Source: Larix sibirica
Taxonomy: Eukaryota > Streptophyta > Pinopsida > Pinales > Pinaceae
Assembly (NCBI GenBank): GCA_004151065.3
Contig: NWUY0300027458.1
Span: forward strand, 28,875 to 39,532
Reading direction: 5' to 3'
DNA: 10,658 nt
Shown: in pieces, positions 1 to 7,599 of the stretch
How the letters are laid out: each line of letters starts with the position of its first letter
Position numbering within the stretch: position 1 is the stretch's first letter
The notes under the pieces: generated by a model
The model's input: the letters and a program-made list of their open reading frames with translations, nothing else
Database searches by the model: none
What the model was told of the DNA's origin: nothing
Program-made: the position numbers and the translations under genes

Positions 1-2
1 AA

Positions 3-1310
3 CTGATGGCAGGAAGAATTCTAAGGAAGTCTAGAACAAAAGAAGTTTCGGCTTCCGTAGTATCCTTAGTTGTGAAAGATAAGGATGGTCATCAATATAA
101 CTGGGCGAACTATCTATTGAATGATTTTTTAGAGGATGTCCAAGAGAATCAGGACAAGGGCTCACCATTCCACTTCAGCTGATTGCTAGTACTCATTGCT
201 TTCGTGGGGTGGAAGGAACCTCAATATCATAATTATATGCTAGTAGCACCAGATGATTTCCATGGGGTGCGATATGCGAACATGTGGGCCTCCACAATTC
301 CAGAAAAACAAAAGCTAAGAAACCTACAGTTGCTGACTTACTTTGAGCAATTATGCGTAGTCATTGAGAAGACTTCGCGAATCATAAAGGAGGTGACGAC
401 CCGATATAATGCAAAGATGATTTTCAAGGCTGGGATACACTTCATATACATACAAACTCACCTCATATTAGAAACATGGTATGAAGGACAGTATTAGCTC
501 GATGCGCAAATGATCGACCTGATGCTAGACGACTGGACAACGGAATGGAAATTCGATGCATCATTGCCACTCATCACCACATCCGGGGAGACCGAAGATG
601 AGGAACAAACAGATAAAAATACGGAGGTCACAAGTACACCAAACCCAAGACCTGACCAAGCCACAGGCGATAAAAGAAAAGAACCTGATACAGAAGTACC
701 GGAGAACCCGCAGGAAAATAAAATAAAATCTACTAGAACACTGTTGGATGTGCAGTTGCATGACGATGATTATGAGTGCATCGCAACAAGGGTATCGACA
801 TACTTAGAAGATGTAATGGGACTGAAAAACAACAAGGAAGAAACAACACAAACAGAGGTAAAGGAAAGCGTCGACAAACTAAATAGTTTGGTTACAAGAA
901 TGGAACAAGTCCAACGAAAGTTGGTAAAGGAACCAATTAACGACGATCGCTTAGGCGTGTCAAGCGAGCATACGAGAAATAATCATGCCTATACGATGAG
1001 GACACACGTAGTTAATATTGCACCAATGTCCACCATATTCCCAACAAATGAGATGGTTGAAAATGCACGAAGGCTCGCACAATTGGAAATCAATGTGGCG
1101 ATGCTACCTGTATAAGGATTGCACAGCCTGCATACGCAGATAGCAGAGGAAATGCAGGAAAGAGACATCATTTCACATAGTCAATACCTCTGACTGGAAC
1201 AAAAATACAAACAGTTATAAGGGGAATGTGAGCCGAAGACAAGGGAGCTTGACCATGCACAAGAAAAAATTGCAGGATAAAGGAAGCAGTTTCAACTGTT
1301 TGCGCTGTAG
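3..1310 (+). pseudogene. Decayed single-frame protein-coding region, family not recognised; open at left edge
   Basis: One frame runs from the window edge through about 435 codons, broken by stops at 180-182 (TGA), 495-497 (TAG), 1113-1115 (TAA), 1191-1193 (TGA), 1218-1220 (TAA), 1278-1280 (TAA) and 1308-1310 (TAG). The segments between them read as one protein. An ATG lies at 6-8 but the frame is open upstream of it. The N-terminal third looks globular, with a tryptophan/hydrophobic stretch around LLVLIAFVGWKEP (183-221) just after the first stop. The middle (about 580-740) is acidic, polar and low-complexity (GETEDEEQTDKNTEV). The end (about 770-1300) is rich in E, K, Q and L and looks coiled-coil, for example LVTRMEQVQRKLVKEP. 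I do not recognise the family. A transposon-borne or repeat-associated plant protein is possible, but that is a guess. A live gene using introns to skip the stops is unlikely given how many there are. Confidence 0.6.
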
Positions 1311-1338
1311 CTAGGGTTTTCACCCTAGCTTGTGCAAA
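1299..1338. repeat. Hairpin 1: perfect 9-bp stem, longer imperfect stem
   Basis: AGCTAGGGT (1309-1317) pairs perfectly with ACCCTAGCT (1322-1330) around a 4-base loop. The stem extends imperfectly outward, TTTGCGC... pairing with ...GTGCAAA. It overlaps the last codons of the decayed frame. No T-run follows and this is nuclear DNA, so it is not called a terminator. Confidence 0.6.
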
Positions 1339-1345
1339 TGAGCAC

Positions 1346-1373
1346 CTACTAAGGAGAAGGGACTCCTTAGTAG
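1346..1373. repeat. Hairpin 2: perfect 11-bp stem, 6-base loop
   Basis: CTACTAAGGAG (1346-1356) is the exact reverse complement of CTCCTTAGTAG (1363-1373), with AAGGGA between. It lies 7 bases after hairpin 1 and 5 bases before the unresolved N at 1379. It could be a fold-back relic of a small element or an assembly artefact at a join. Confidence 0.65.
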
Positions 1374-1379
1374 CAGTNT

Positions 1380-2018
1380 ATGAAAATGGATGAAATGACT
1401 CATGCACCCTTTAGGAATGGAGATATGATGGAATATGAGTGTGATATGGGTTATACCAAGGTACAAATTGGAAAAATGATGAAATGTGAAAATTACCTAG
1501 GTACTGTTGTCACACAACCTAGCAGCCTTGTGATTGCAAGGATCAATCGGCTACCATATCGGTGGAACCTCGGGACACTGCCGCAAAGTGTCACACGGAC
1601 ATGGTCCCCTCTCATTAGGTCTCTTGAATCCATCAAAGGTAGATTTAGACTAACCACAGGAGGTGTCCCCAGTCAAGTGTCCCAAGTAATTACCAATGAA
1701 GCGAGTGTTTCCCAAAAGCAACAAGACTGCTTTGTATAGGAACATGGTATTGAAATAATTCAGCAAATGGGCAAATGTATACCCTGAGGGAATGGCTAAG
1801 GGGATGATTGGTTTTTGAAGGTAGATTGATCCCCTACTGATTGGAAGTGATCTATGTTTGCTTATGTCTAAATAGGGTTAATGTCTTGGTCACTTAGGAT
1901 TAATACAAGATGAGACTTAATGAATTACCAGCTAGATTAGGTTCAGATTTCTGATGATTAAGGTTTTAAAAGGCCTAAATCTGAATGTAAAAAGGTAAAT
2001 ATAGGTGCTGGTATATGT
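1380..2018. other. No gene supported
   Basis: A 119-codon open frame starts at 1380 on the + strand, directly after the N. Its product has mixed composition and no recognisable motif, so I treat it as chance. Short imperfect hairpins occur, for example GACACT/AGTGTC near 1575-1595. I see nothing else. Confidence 0.5.
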
Positions 2019-2072
2019 TTAAGGGAGGTCTCAGCTATAAAACAGTTAAGGGAGGTCTCAGCTGTAAAATAA
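2019..2072. repeat. 27-bp tandem duplication, two copies
   Basis: TTAAGGGAGGTCTCAGCT starts both copies (2019-2045 and 2046-2072). They differ at three positions, all transitions (A/G, C/T, G/A). This is a small local duplication with no evident function. Confidence 0.85.
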
Positions 2073-2695
2073 CTTATTGTTCTATGAGTTTAAGTTCAAA
2101 AATATAATTTTCAACAAGCATAAAATTCACTAAATATTAGAAATTGATTACTCGATTCAAGATTTAATATTGTAGGATGACCAATGCCTATTCCCCTAGG
2201 TTATTTTTAATAAATTAAGACTCAGATCTGAAATGCAAGTGCCTAGGGTATAACTTCGATTCAATCTAGCAGCTAACTACCAATATCCAGTGATTTAAGA
2301 CAATAAAGGAAGGTAGTGTGGATTGACTAATGGAGAATCAGTAAAAACCAACAAGACAAATGGAAAGAAAATTGACCTCGTGCCTAGATTTGGGCTATGG
2401 AGTCACATCCCTCTTATTAGCAATGACATTCGTAAATTATGGCTTAGCTTTGTGATGACCTTGTTGGAAAAATCTCCAAGTAAACTCAGATAAGATGCCT
2501 ATCCAAATCAATTCTCCTTCATCCCTGCATACAAGAAAAATATTAGTGGATGCCAATCAAAATTTGAAGTTAACAACCAAGCTCATTAAACCCGCAAACA
2601 ACAATGAAAGGAATGTGTGAATAGCAAGTAAAACAACCAAGAGAAACCAAGCAAAATGCAGAAGATTTCTCTTGGGCGAATTCCCCACCAAACCC
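2073..2695. other. AT-rich stretch without a supported gene
   Basis: Stops are frequent in all frames. The sequence has the texture of old repeat DNA but no terminal repeats, protein similarity or poly-A tail that I can point to. A TGTTGGAAA word at 2462 resembles an LTR start but has no partner end. Confidence 0.5.
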
Positions 2696-3153
2696 CCTGG
2701 GGCGCACTTGACAATCCAAGAGATTGAATTCACTGCAAACTAAAATGATATTAACTCAAGCTTTGTTTACCATCATACACTAAGACAATGAGGGAGAGAA
2801 GAAGTAAAAATCCACATCCACATATGCATGACATCAAGAGAAAAATGAAGAACAAAAGTCTGTGTATTGCTGTAGCAAATCGCTCTCCACAAGTCCTTTT
2901 TAATGAGATGGCTTCGCCAAATGAATGGCTGAGATAATTCACCACTTATTACATTTTTTAATTGCTGGAAATTACTGTTTTCTTGTGGGGGTAAATTGCC
3001 TCATTGAGCCCATTTTACTTAGAAAATGTTGAGTTGGAATCATTAGTGGGACCCCCCATATCAATCTTCTTGCTCATTTGGAAATGTTGAGAGTGGAGAT
3101 TGGCTGATTTTTTTTTATCAAGTGTGCCCCCTAGGAAAGAGAAGTGCGCCCCC
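2696..3153. repeat. Possible inverted-repeat-bounded segment (GGGGCGCACTT / AAGTGCGCCCC)
   Basis: GGGGCGCACTT (2699-2709) is the perfect reverse complement of AAGTGCGCCCC (3142-3152). A second, diverged copy of the right arm (TCAAGTGTGCCCCCTAGG, 3118-3135) also pairs imperfectly with CCTGGGGCGCACTTGA (2696-2711). A T-run (3110-3117) precedes the right copies. The arms may be relic ends of a small element. No target-site duplication was found. A 64-codon hydrophobic frame inside, on the minus strand (2751-2945), has no recognisable features and is probably chance. Confidence 0.3.
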
Positions 3154-3643
3154 TTTTATGAGCAAGCTGAAATGTGGTCAACACTTGAAGTTCGTTGCTA
3201 GGAGATGATCACTTTGTCTTTAGAACCATATTTCATAAAGACCCAAGTTAATATTTTGCATTTTAGATTTCTTATTGCCATGCTTTTGTGATTTAGGAGT
3301 GTTTTTAAATCAAACCTTAGTAAGTTTGATTAATTTATTCCAATTAATGAATTCTTGGCCAAATCACTTGGGAGTTACCTTGGATGAGTTCCATGCTGCT
3401 CTAATGTCCCATACCAATCAAAATCATGCTAAAAACCAATCTGCAATATCCATTATTAAGCTGCTACAAATTATTAAAGTAGGATTTAGGCTTTTTTTAT
3501 ATTAAAAACTTAGGCAATTCCATAAATTAAAGCCCATTAGTCCAAAATTATTGGAATCATATTTGGAAAGGGTTTGATTGGTTTCCAAAGATTGAAGTGT
3601 GATGAATGGTGATGCAAGATGACCACATTGTTTACTGGTCTTG
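3154..3643. other. No gene supported
   Basis: AT-rich sequence. A 76-codon + frame (3275-3505) and a 66-codon - frame (3502-3702) occur, but neither product shows a motif or protein-like composition. I see nothing else. Confidence 0.5.
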
Positions 3644-4093
3644 TTGACCAAGTCAACTCCCTTTGACAAAGTAAAAAAGTTGAAAAAGCCAACTTTGGTC
3701 AAAGTTGGACTAGAGCACTAGAGCTACAATACTCACATTACACAAGTGACTCATGTGATTCATCACATAGCTTCAAACATAGGAAATATTGCAGAAATTA
3801 ATACATAGCATGAAGTTAATGTTTTATATTCATGCCACCATCTAAACTATCATCAAGAGTATTACAAGGATCATTTTTCCTTTGGGTGAAGTGGATGGTC
3901 AAAGTCAACAAGTCCAGTCAAGTGGAGGATTGGTCAAAGATGACTTATTGATTCAAGATAAGGGGGGAAGGTGAACTCTGTGACATTCACTAATCAAGCA
4001 AACACTAGGGAAGGCATTTCACAAATGGATGATGTGTAGGCATATGATACTCCTTTGACCTTGACAATCAGACTCAACTCTCTTTTCTTTGAC
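3644..4093. promoter_or_regulatory. Cluster of TTGAC (W-box core) words
   Basis: TTGAC on either strand begins at 3644, 3652, 3663, 3698, 3898, 3904, 3917, 3933, 4055, 4061 and 4089: eleven in 450 bp, where about one is expected in random sequence. Five are TTGACC/GGTCAA, a full W-box (TTGACY), the site bound by WRKY transcription factors. GGTCAAAG occurs three times (3697, 3897, 3932), and at 3689-3708 it sits in a 9-bp-arm palindrome (CCAACTTTG/CAAAGTTGG). The cluster is about 2.3-2.7 kb upstream of the first GSH2 exon seen. The word counts are direct observation; regulatory function is inference. It may simply be a repetitive word from an old element. Confidence 0.35.
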
Positions 4094-4290
4094 TTTTGCT
4101 TTTTTTAGCTCCTTCTTGGACTTGTCTTCTTTGATTTTCTTGGACTTCTTTCTTGTACTTTTTCTTCTTTTAGACCTTGGCCTTTATTTTTCTTTGAGGC
4201 ACATGCAAGTTTAGACTTGCTTCTTTTACTTGATTGCTTGATTTTTGCAATTTCACTTAGTCTTCTTTTGCTTTCTTTCATTCTGGTGCT
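4075..4290. repeat. Pyrimidine-rich low-complexity tract; short basic frame on the - strand
   Basis: The + strand is a long run of CTT/TTT words. Its complement is open from about 4344 to a TAA at 4105-4107. From an ATG at 4279-4281 it would give 58 residues rich in S, K and R, ending RSPRKSKKTSPRRS. That composition resembles the basic tails of splicing or chromatin proteins, but any purine-rich strand yields such residues. I do not call a gene. A relic of a K/S-rich coding region is the alternative. Confidence 0.35.
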
Positions 4291-4431
4291 GATTTTGCTT
4301 TTACACCAGTATCTGGTACAAGGAGTCTTGGACTGGGATCTGCTTCATGTGCCCTTTTTGAGTCACTGAAGGAGGAAAATCCTTACATGTTTCAGGTCTA
4401 GGGAGCATATTTCTCCATGGCAGCTTATCAA

Positions 4432-4563
4432 CCTAGTACATAGCAAGTCCACAGGGCTTTACAAGCAGACAGGCATATGACATCAGAAGGCAGTTCTCCT
4501 AGTACATAGCCAATTGACAGGGCTTTACAAGCAGAAGAGCATAAGACATCAGAAAACCTTGTT
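4432..4563. repeat. 66-bp tandem duplication, two diverged copies
   Basis: Copies 4432-4497 and 4498-4563 both begin CCTAGTACATAGC and share ACAGGGCTTTACAAGCAGA. About 52 of 66 positions agree by eye. The unit is 22 codons long. The + frame that includes 4321 reads protein-like on both sides (FESLKEENPYMFQV before; AKTPRENREAF after) but has stops at 4399, 4441, 4507 and 4687. The stops at 4441 and 4507 are the same position in each copy. The region may derive from a coding sequence with an in-frame repeat; no family was recognised. A 60-codon minus-strand frame over the same bases is probably a shadow. Confidence 0.7.
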
Positions 4564-4689
4564 GCACACATTAGAGCCAAGACCCCAAGGGAAAATCGGG
4601 AGGCCTTCATAATGAAGAGGTCACAGAGGGGAGATCAAGAGTCAATCTGTCAAGTCAGCCAATGGTTTCAAGATACATGGGTGACATAA

Positions 4690-5420
4690 CACGGAGATGG
4701 AGAGGCTAAAGGTGGAACCAAAAGAGGTTGATGATCCATGTAATCATCAAGAGATGTAAAGTTAATCGTATGTGGATAAAACAATGACAATTTTTATTTA
4801 TTAACCTACACAACATTCCTACTAACCATGCTTATCAGAAGCACAAGTGCAAGCAAACATGAGTAACATCTAGTATAATGACCAATATAGACCATACATT
4901 CCATAAATATAATCCTCAAGGCATGCAACTGATACCGCAATATAATAGCATGGCATCATGGCAACAAAATATGACAACTCAGCAATAACAATCATTTCTG
5001 TTCCAGACTACAGCTCTGGTCTGAGAAAAATGAATCTCACCCCTGTACTGCTAAGCAAAAATAAGGGTATGGCAACCCCATATATAATCTGGTATAACAG
5101 GGTAAACAATGAACTCCTTCAAGTAAAACAAAAACTGAGAGTACCATGTGGCTTCTCCTAATGTACAAAATCTTACATTTAATCAATTACATCTAGGAAT
5201 TTGATACCTATTCTATTCCTCCCCTAAATTATAGGTGTGAGGTCAAATGTGCACAATTTTGAAAATGGTATGATTTTACAATAATAAGTTACTGTAGGAT
5301 TTTACACTTAGGGAGAATGTAGATTGAGTACTCGTCATCGCCAAAATCCAACCATACTAGAAATATATATGAAATATTAAAAAATTGACCCGAAAAGGAG
5401 AATTGATAATAAGAGTTAGG
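4690..5420. other. No gene supported
   Basis: AT-rich sequence. A 67-codon + frame (4958-5161) shows no motif. I see no repeats or element ends until the SINE target-site duplication at 5421. Confidence 0.5.
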
Positions 5421-5433
5421 AAAACAGAAGTTT
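5421..5433. repeat. Left target-site duplication of the SINE
   Basis: AAAACAGAAGTTT here is repeated exactly at 5632-5644 and flanks the tRNA-like element on both sides. A 13-bp duplication is typical of LINE-driven retroposition. Confidence 0.85.
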
Positions 5434-5448
5434 GGGCCCACAGCAGTG

Positions 5449-5459
5449 TGGTCTAGTGG
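5449..5459 (+). promoter_or_regulatory. Pol III A box of the SINE
   Basis: TGGTCTAGTGG fits the A-box consensus at every constrained position. It is 16 bases from the left end of the element. Confidence 0.7.
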
Positions 5460-5501
5460 CAAGCAGCAAGGTGATTGGGCTTGTATTAAGGTGGAGACCC
5501 T

Positions 5502-5512
5502 GGTTGAAAACC
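5502..5512 (+). promoter_or_regulatory. Pol III B box of the SINE
   Basis: GGTTGAAAACC resembles GGTTCRANNCC but has G at the normally invariant C. That change may weaken the promoter and fits an old or inactive copy. Confidence 0.6.
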
Positions 5513-5631
5513 CCTCGAGTGGGTGAAGATGAGACCAGGTGCAAGTACTGGGTGACTTTGATGGCATAGATACACCCCTCAGTGCAGCAGTTTAGCCAAA
5601 GAGATTCTACAAGAATTATTTCTCAACAAGA

Positions 5632-5644
5632 AAAACAGAAGTTT
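5632..5644. repeat. Right target-site duplication of the SINE
   Basis: Exact copy of AAAACAGAAGTTT at 5421-5433. No mismatches have built up, which suggests a fairly recent insertion or slow decay. Confidence 0.85.
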
Positions 5645-6390
5645 CAAACTCTTCCTTCTCGTTCTGTTGTGGTGAGAGTCATCATATATCATACAAAAAA
5701 ATGCTTAAAAATGTTCATGCAGTTGCATAAAATCTCCATTTCCCACCAATCTCTTTAATCTGTTCTAAATACAGGCAAATAAGAAACGATCACACTTTTT
5801 AGCCCAGCGTTTGAATGCCCACAATCTGTTAGCATAAAATATGTTTCACTATTTATGTTAAACAGTTGTTGCATAGGATGAAGAGAAATTTTAAGATGAA
5901 TTATGAGAAACTCTCTAATGGCAGGCTCAAAAATAAGGTCAAGTTGAAGGGTCTGTTCCTTGTTACATACAATGACTTGTCTCGACCTCCCAAGTCATGG
6001 AGAGAATGTGGGCACCGATGAAGTGGAGTTACTTTTGATTCCTAAGTCTGACCAAAACAAAATTAATTTTTTTTTTCTCTTGCCTCTATGCTCCTTTTCT
6101 TTTAAACAGAAATGCTGCAAGAAATCTTTTATTTTAGTTTAATTCACTTTTAGTGTGAAATAAACTGTTCATTAGCATTATTTTACTTCAACGACCTGTG
6201 TAGAATGATCCAAATTATCTTATATGTGGCTTCATATTGATACTTTGGTTAGTTACTGTAGATATTTCATAATTTTCATTATTAAGTGAATGCTCGTTTT
6301 CTTCATTTTCTGCTTATTGATTGCCTTGCAATGTGCATCTGGATCAGAGTTGGGCATATCTTTAGATTTATATTGCCTTTGCACTTTCAG
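5645..6390. other. Upstream flank or intron of GSH2; no exon recognised
   Basis: The stretch ends in a T-rich run and GCACTTTCAG at 6381-6390, a good 3' splice acceptor, so at least its right part is probably intron. A 60-codon + frame (5960-6142) has no recognised similarity. No TATA box or transit-peptide exon could be identified. A transit-peptide exon, if the gene has one, may be further upstream or too variable to recognise by eye. Confidence 0.45.
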
Positions 6391-6576
6391 TTTGTGGACC
6401 AACTCAAGATCAAGGAAATGGAGTCTGAGAGGTATGAGAAAGAATCAGCAATTGATTCAAACAAGGGCATTTCCTCTCCTGTGGACGTTTCTCCAGTATT
6501 GGCAAAGGAGCTTCTGCAAGATGCACTTGTCTGGGCTTCTTTACATGGCCTTGTTGTTGGTGATAGAGCTGTACAG
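6391..6576 (+). CDS. GSH2: Glutathione synthetase, N-terminal exon (partial gene)
   Basis: The exon encodes 62 residues in phase 0 between an acceptor (CACTTTCAG, ends 6390) and a donor (CAG/GTATTC, 6577). Its second half reads LLQDALVWASLHGLVVGD, matching the conserved N-terminal signature of plant glutathione synthetase; HGLVVGD is at 6544-6564. The enzyme, a homodimer of the eukaryotic GSH synthetase family, joins glycine to gamma-glutamylcysteine using ATP, in cytosol and plastids. The ATG at 6418-6420 (MESERYEKES) lies where cytosolic plant forms start. FVDQLKIKE before it is in frame, so an upstream transit-peptide exon may splice in at 6391; alternatively 6391-6417 is 5' leader. The segment between the ATG and LLQDALVW is polar and appears variable. 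No stops or frameshifts are present. The ATP- and substrate-binding C-terminal domains lie outside the window. Confidence 0.85.
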
Positions 6577-7308
6577 GTATTCTCTGTTCAACATTGCACC
6601 TGCTTGCAATCACACCAGGTTTTTGCATATCATTTAACTTATAATGCCAATGAAATGTCAACCTTATCACTGAATACTCGACTTGTTATTTATTGTCTAA
6701 ATTTAATTTTCTGTTTTTGTTAAGTTGGTAATTGCATTTTTGTACCACCAATTTTTGGACTGAAATCATTGCATAAATTGTGTCACTGCTTCTAATAGAT
6801 CCTAGGCTGCCATTGAAACAACAGGATTCAATGACAAATGGTTTAATGAATGTGTCACTATAAATTTGTCAAATAGTACCTGTGGTTAGTTTACAACCTC
6901 TTTTGTTTTTTCGTCTGTATTTCTATTCATGTCAGTGCACTATATTCACATTGCTCTCCCTTTTCCAATCCCGCAAGTTCCTTACGGTTGTTCTTCATCT
7001 TTTTTATGAAGAGATCGATTCACTCTAGTGTTTGGGATAATGTTCATTTTTATAAATCGTAAATAGTTTTTTTCTCTCTGCTCTATTGCATCGAATGCAT
7101 GGGTTTTTGAGTTTTCTATTACATGCTTGGTTCTTTTTACATGCCATTTACTCATGCTCGACTAAGCAAGGTCAAACCCACAATGTATAGTGAATATGTT
7201 AGCAGTGGGATACATGCATAGGAAAAGTTTTGTTGTATTTACTATTAACAGATCATTGCTTTTTATATCCTAATCAAGTCCTTTCTTTTATATGTAATTT
7301 AATTGTAG
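6577..7308 (+). other. GSH2 intron 1 (732 bp, GT-AG, phase 0)
   Basis: It starts GTATTC and ends TTTAATTGTAG, is T-rich, and joins codons cleanly (VQ then SSGQIPGVG). A competing AG two bases further on (7309-7310) would break the frame. I saw no element inside it. Confidence 0.85.
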
Positions 7309-7478
7309 AGTTCTGGACAAATCCCAGGTGTTGGGTTAGTGCATGCTCCGTTTTCCCTCTTGCCAACGCCTTTTCCAGAAGTCTGTTGGAAACAGGCCTG
7401 TGATTTGGCACCCTTATTTAATGAGCTTGTACATCGAGTCAGCATGGATGGAGCTTTTCTGCAAGAGTCCCTCTCCAG
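7309..7478 (+). CDS. GSH2: Glutathione synthetase, second exon seen (partial gene)
   Basis: It encodes 56 codons plus two bases. The reading [20 protein letters not shown] then [19 protein letters not shown] and [16 protein letters not shown] matches the plant GSH2 N-terminal domain almost residue for residue in pattern, including the GLVHAP and LLPTPFPE blocks. It ends CTCTCCAG/GT, so the arginine codon (AG plus a purine) is split across intron 2, where the family has SLSR followed by TKK-type residues. The frame is intact. Codon 7339-7341 is GTG (valine), not a start. Together the two exons give about 118 residues of a protein usually around 470-550 long. A gene fragment or pseudogene cannot be excluded without the rest, but the clean splice sites and open frame favour a real gene. 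Confidence 0.88.
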
Positions 7479-7599
7479 GTTCTGTTTTCATTCCCTTGTA
7501 TTGTTTGTTACAATATCTGCTATAGGATTTGGTAATTTATTTTCTGCAACATTGTTTCTTGCGGCTGGAGACATATAAAAGATCTTATTAGATATATTT

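Larger units (their letters stand above)
5434..5631 (+). mobile_element. tRNA-derived SINE, 198 bp, family not identified
   Basis: The element lies between perfect 13-bp duplications. Its 5' part carries an RNA polymerase III internal promoter: A box TGGTCTAGTGG (5449-5459), matching the plant consensus TRGYNNAGTGG, and B box GGTTGAAAACC (5502-5512), close to GGTTCRANNCC with G in place of the usual C. The spacing of about 43 bases is near that in tRNA genes. The body runs on past the tRNA-like head, as in SINEs. The 3' end is A-rich (CAAGA then the duplication) but lacks a long poly-A, so the tail is short or decayed. A true tRNA gene is ruled out because no cloverleaf arms pair around the boxes. 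The element is about 0.75 kb upstream of the first GSH2 exon seen, in the same orientation. I could not assign it to a named family such as Au. Confidence 0.75.

Noticed and set aside
3-1310. Stop codons as proof of a C-to-T mutation process such as RIP
   Set aside because: Every stop codon can be reached from a sense codon by one transition, so the pattern is not diagnostic without an intact relative to compare.
1380-1739. 119-codon + frame after the N
   Set aside because: It starts at an unresolved base, has no recognisable motif and shows no continuity with the upstream decayed frame.
2751-2945. Hydrophobic 64-codon minus frame as a membrane peptide
   Set aside because: Hydrophobic runs are expected from T-rich codons here; no other support.
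2462-3185. Possible second TGTTGGAAA...CAACA LTR
   Set aside because: The left word exists but no right end carries a matching duplication (GACCT on the left is not repeated), and no LTR promoter could be placed.
5434-5520. A tRNA gene
   Set aside because: A and B boxes are present, but no acceptor, anticodon or D-arm pairing fits, and the flanking duplications identify a SINE.
6410-6670. 86-codon minus-strand frame across the first GSH2 exon
   Set aside because: It is the antisense shadow of a well supported exon.
7339-7578. A separate gene starting at 7339
   Set aside because: The codon there is GTG within the glutathione synthetase exon, and the frame runs past a clear splice donor into the intron.
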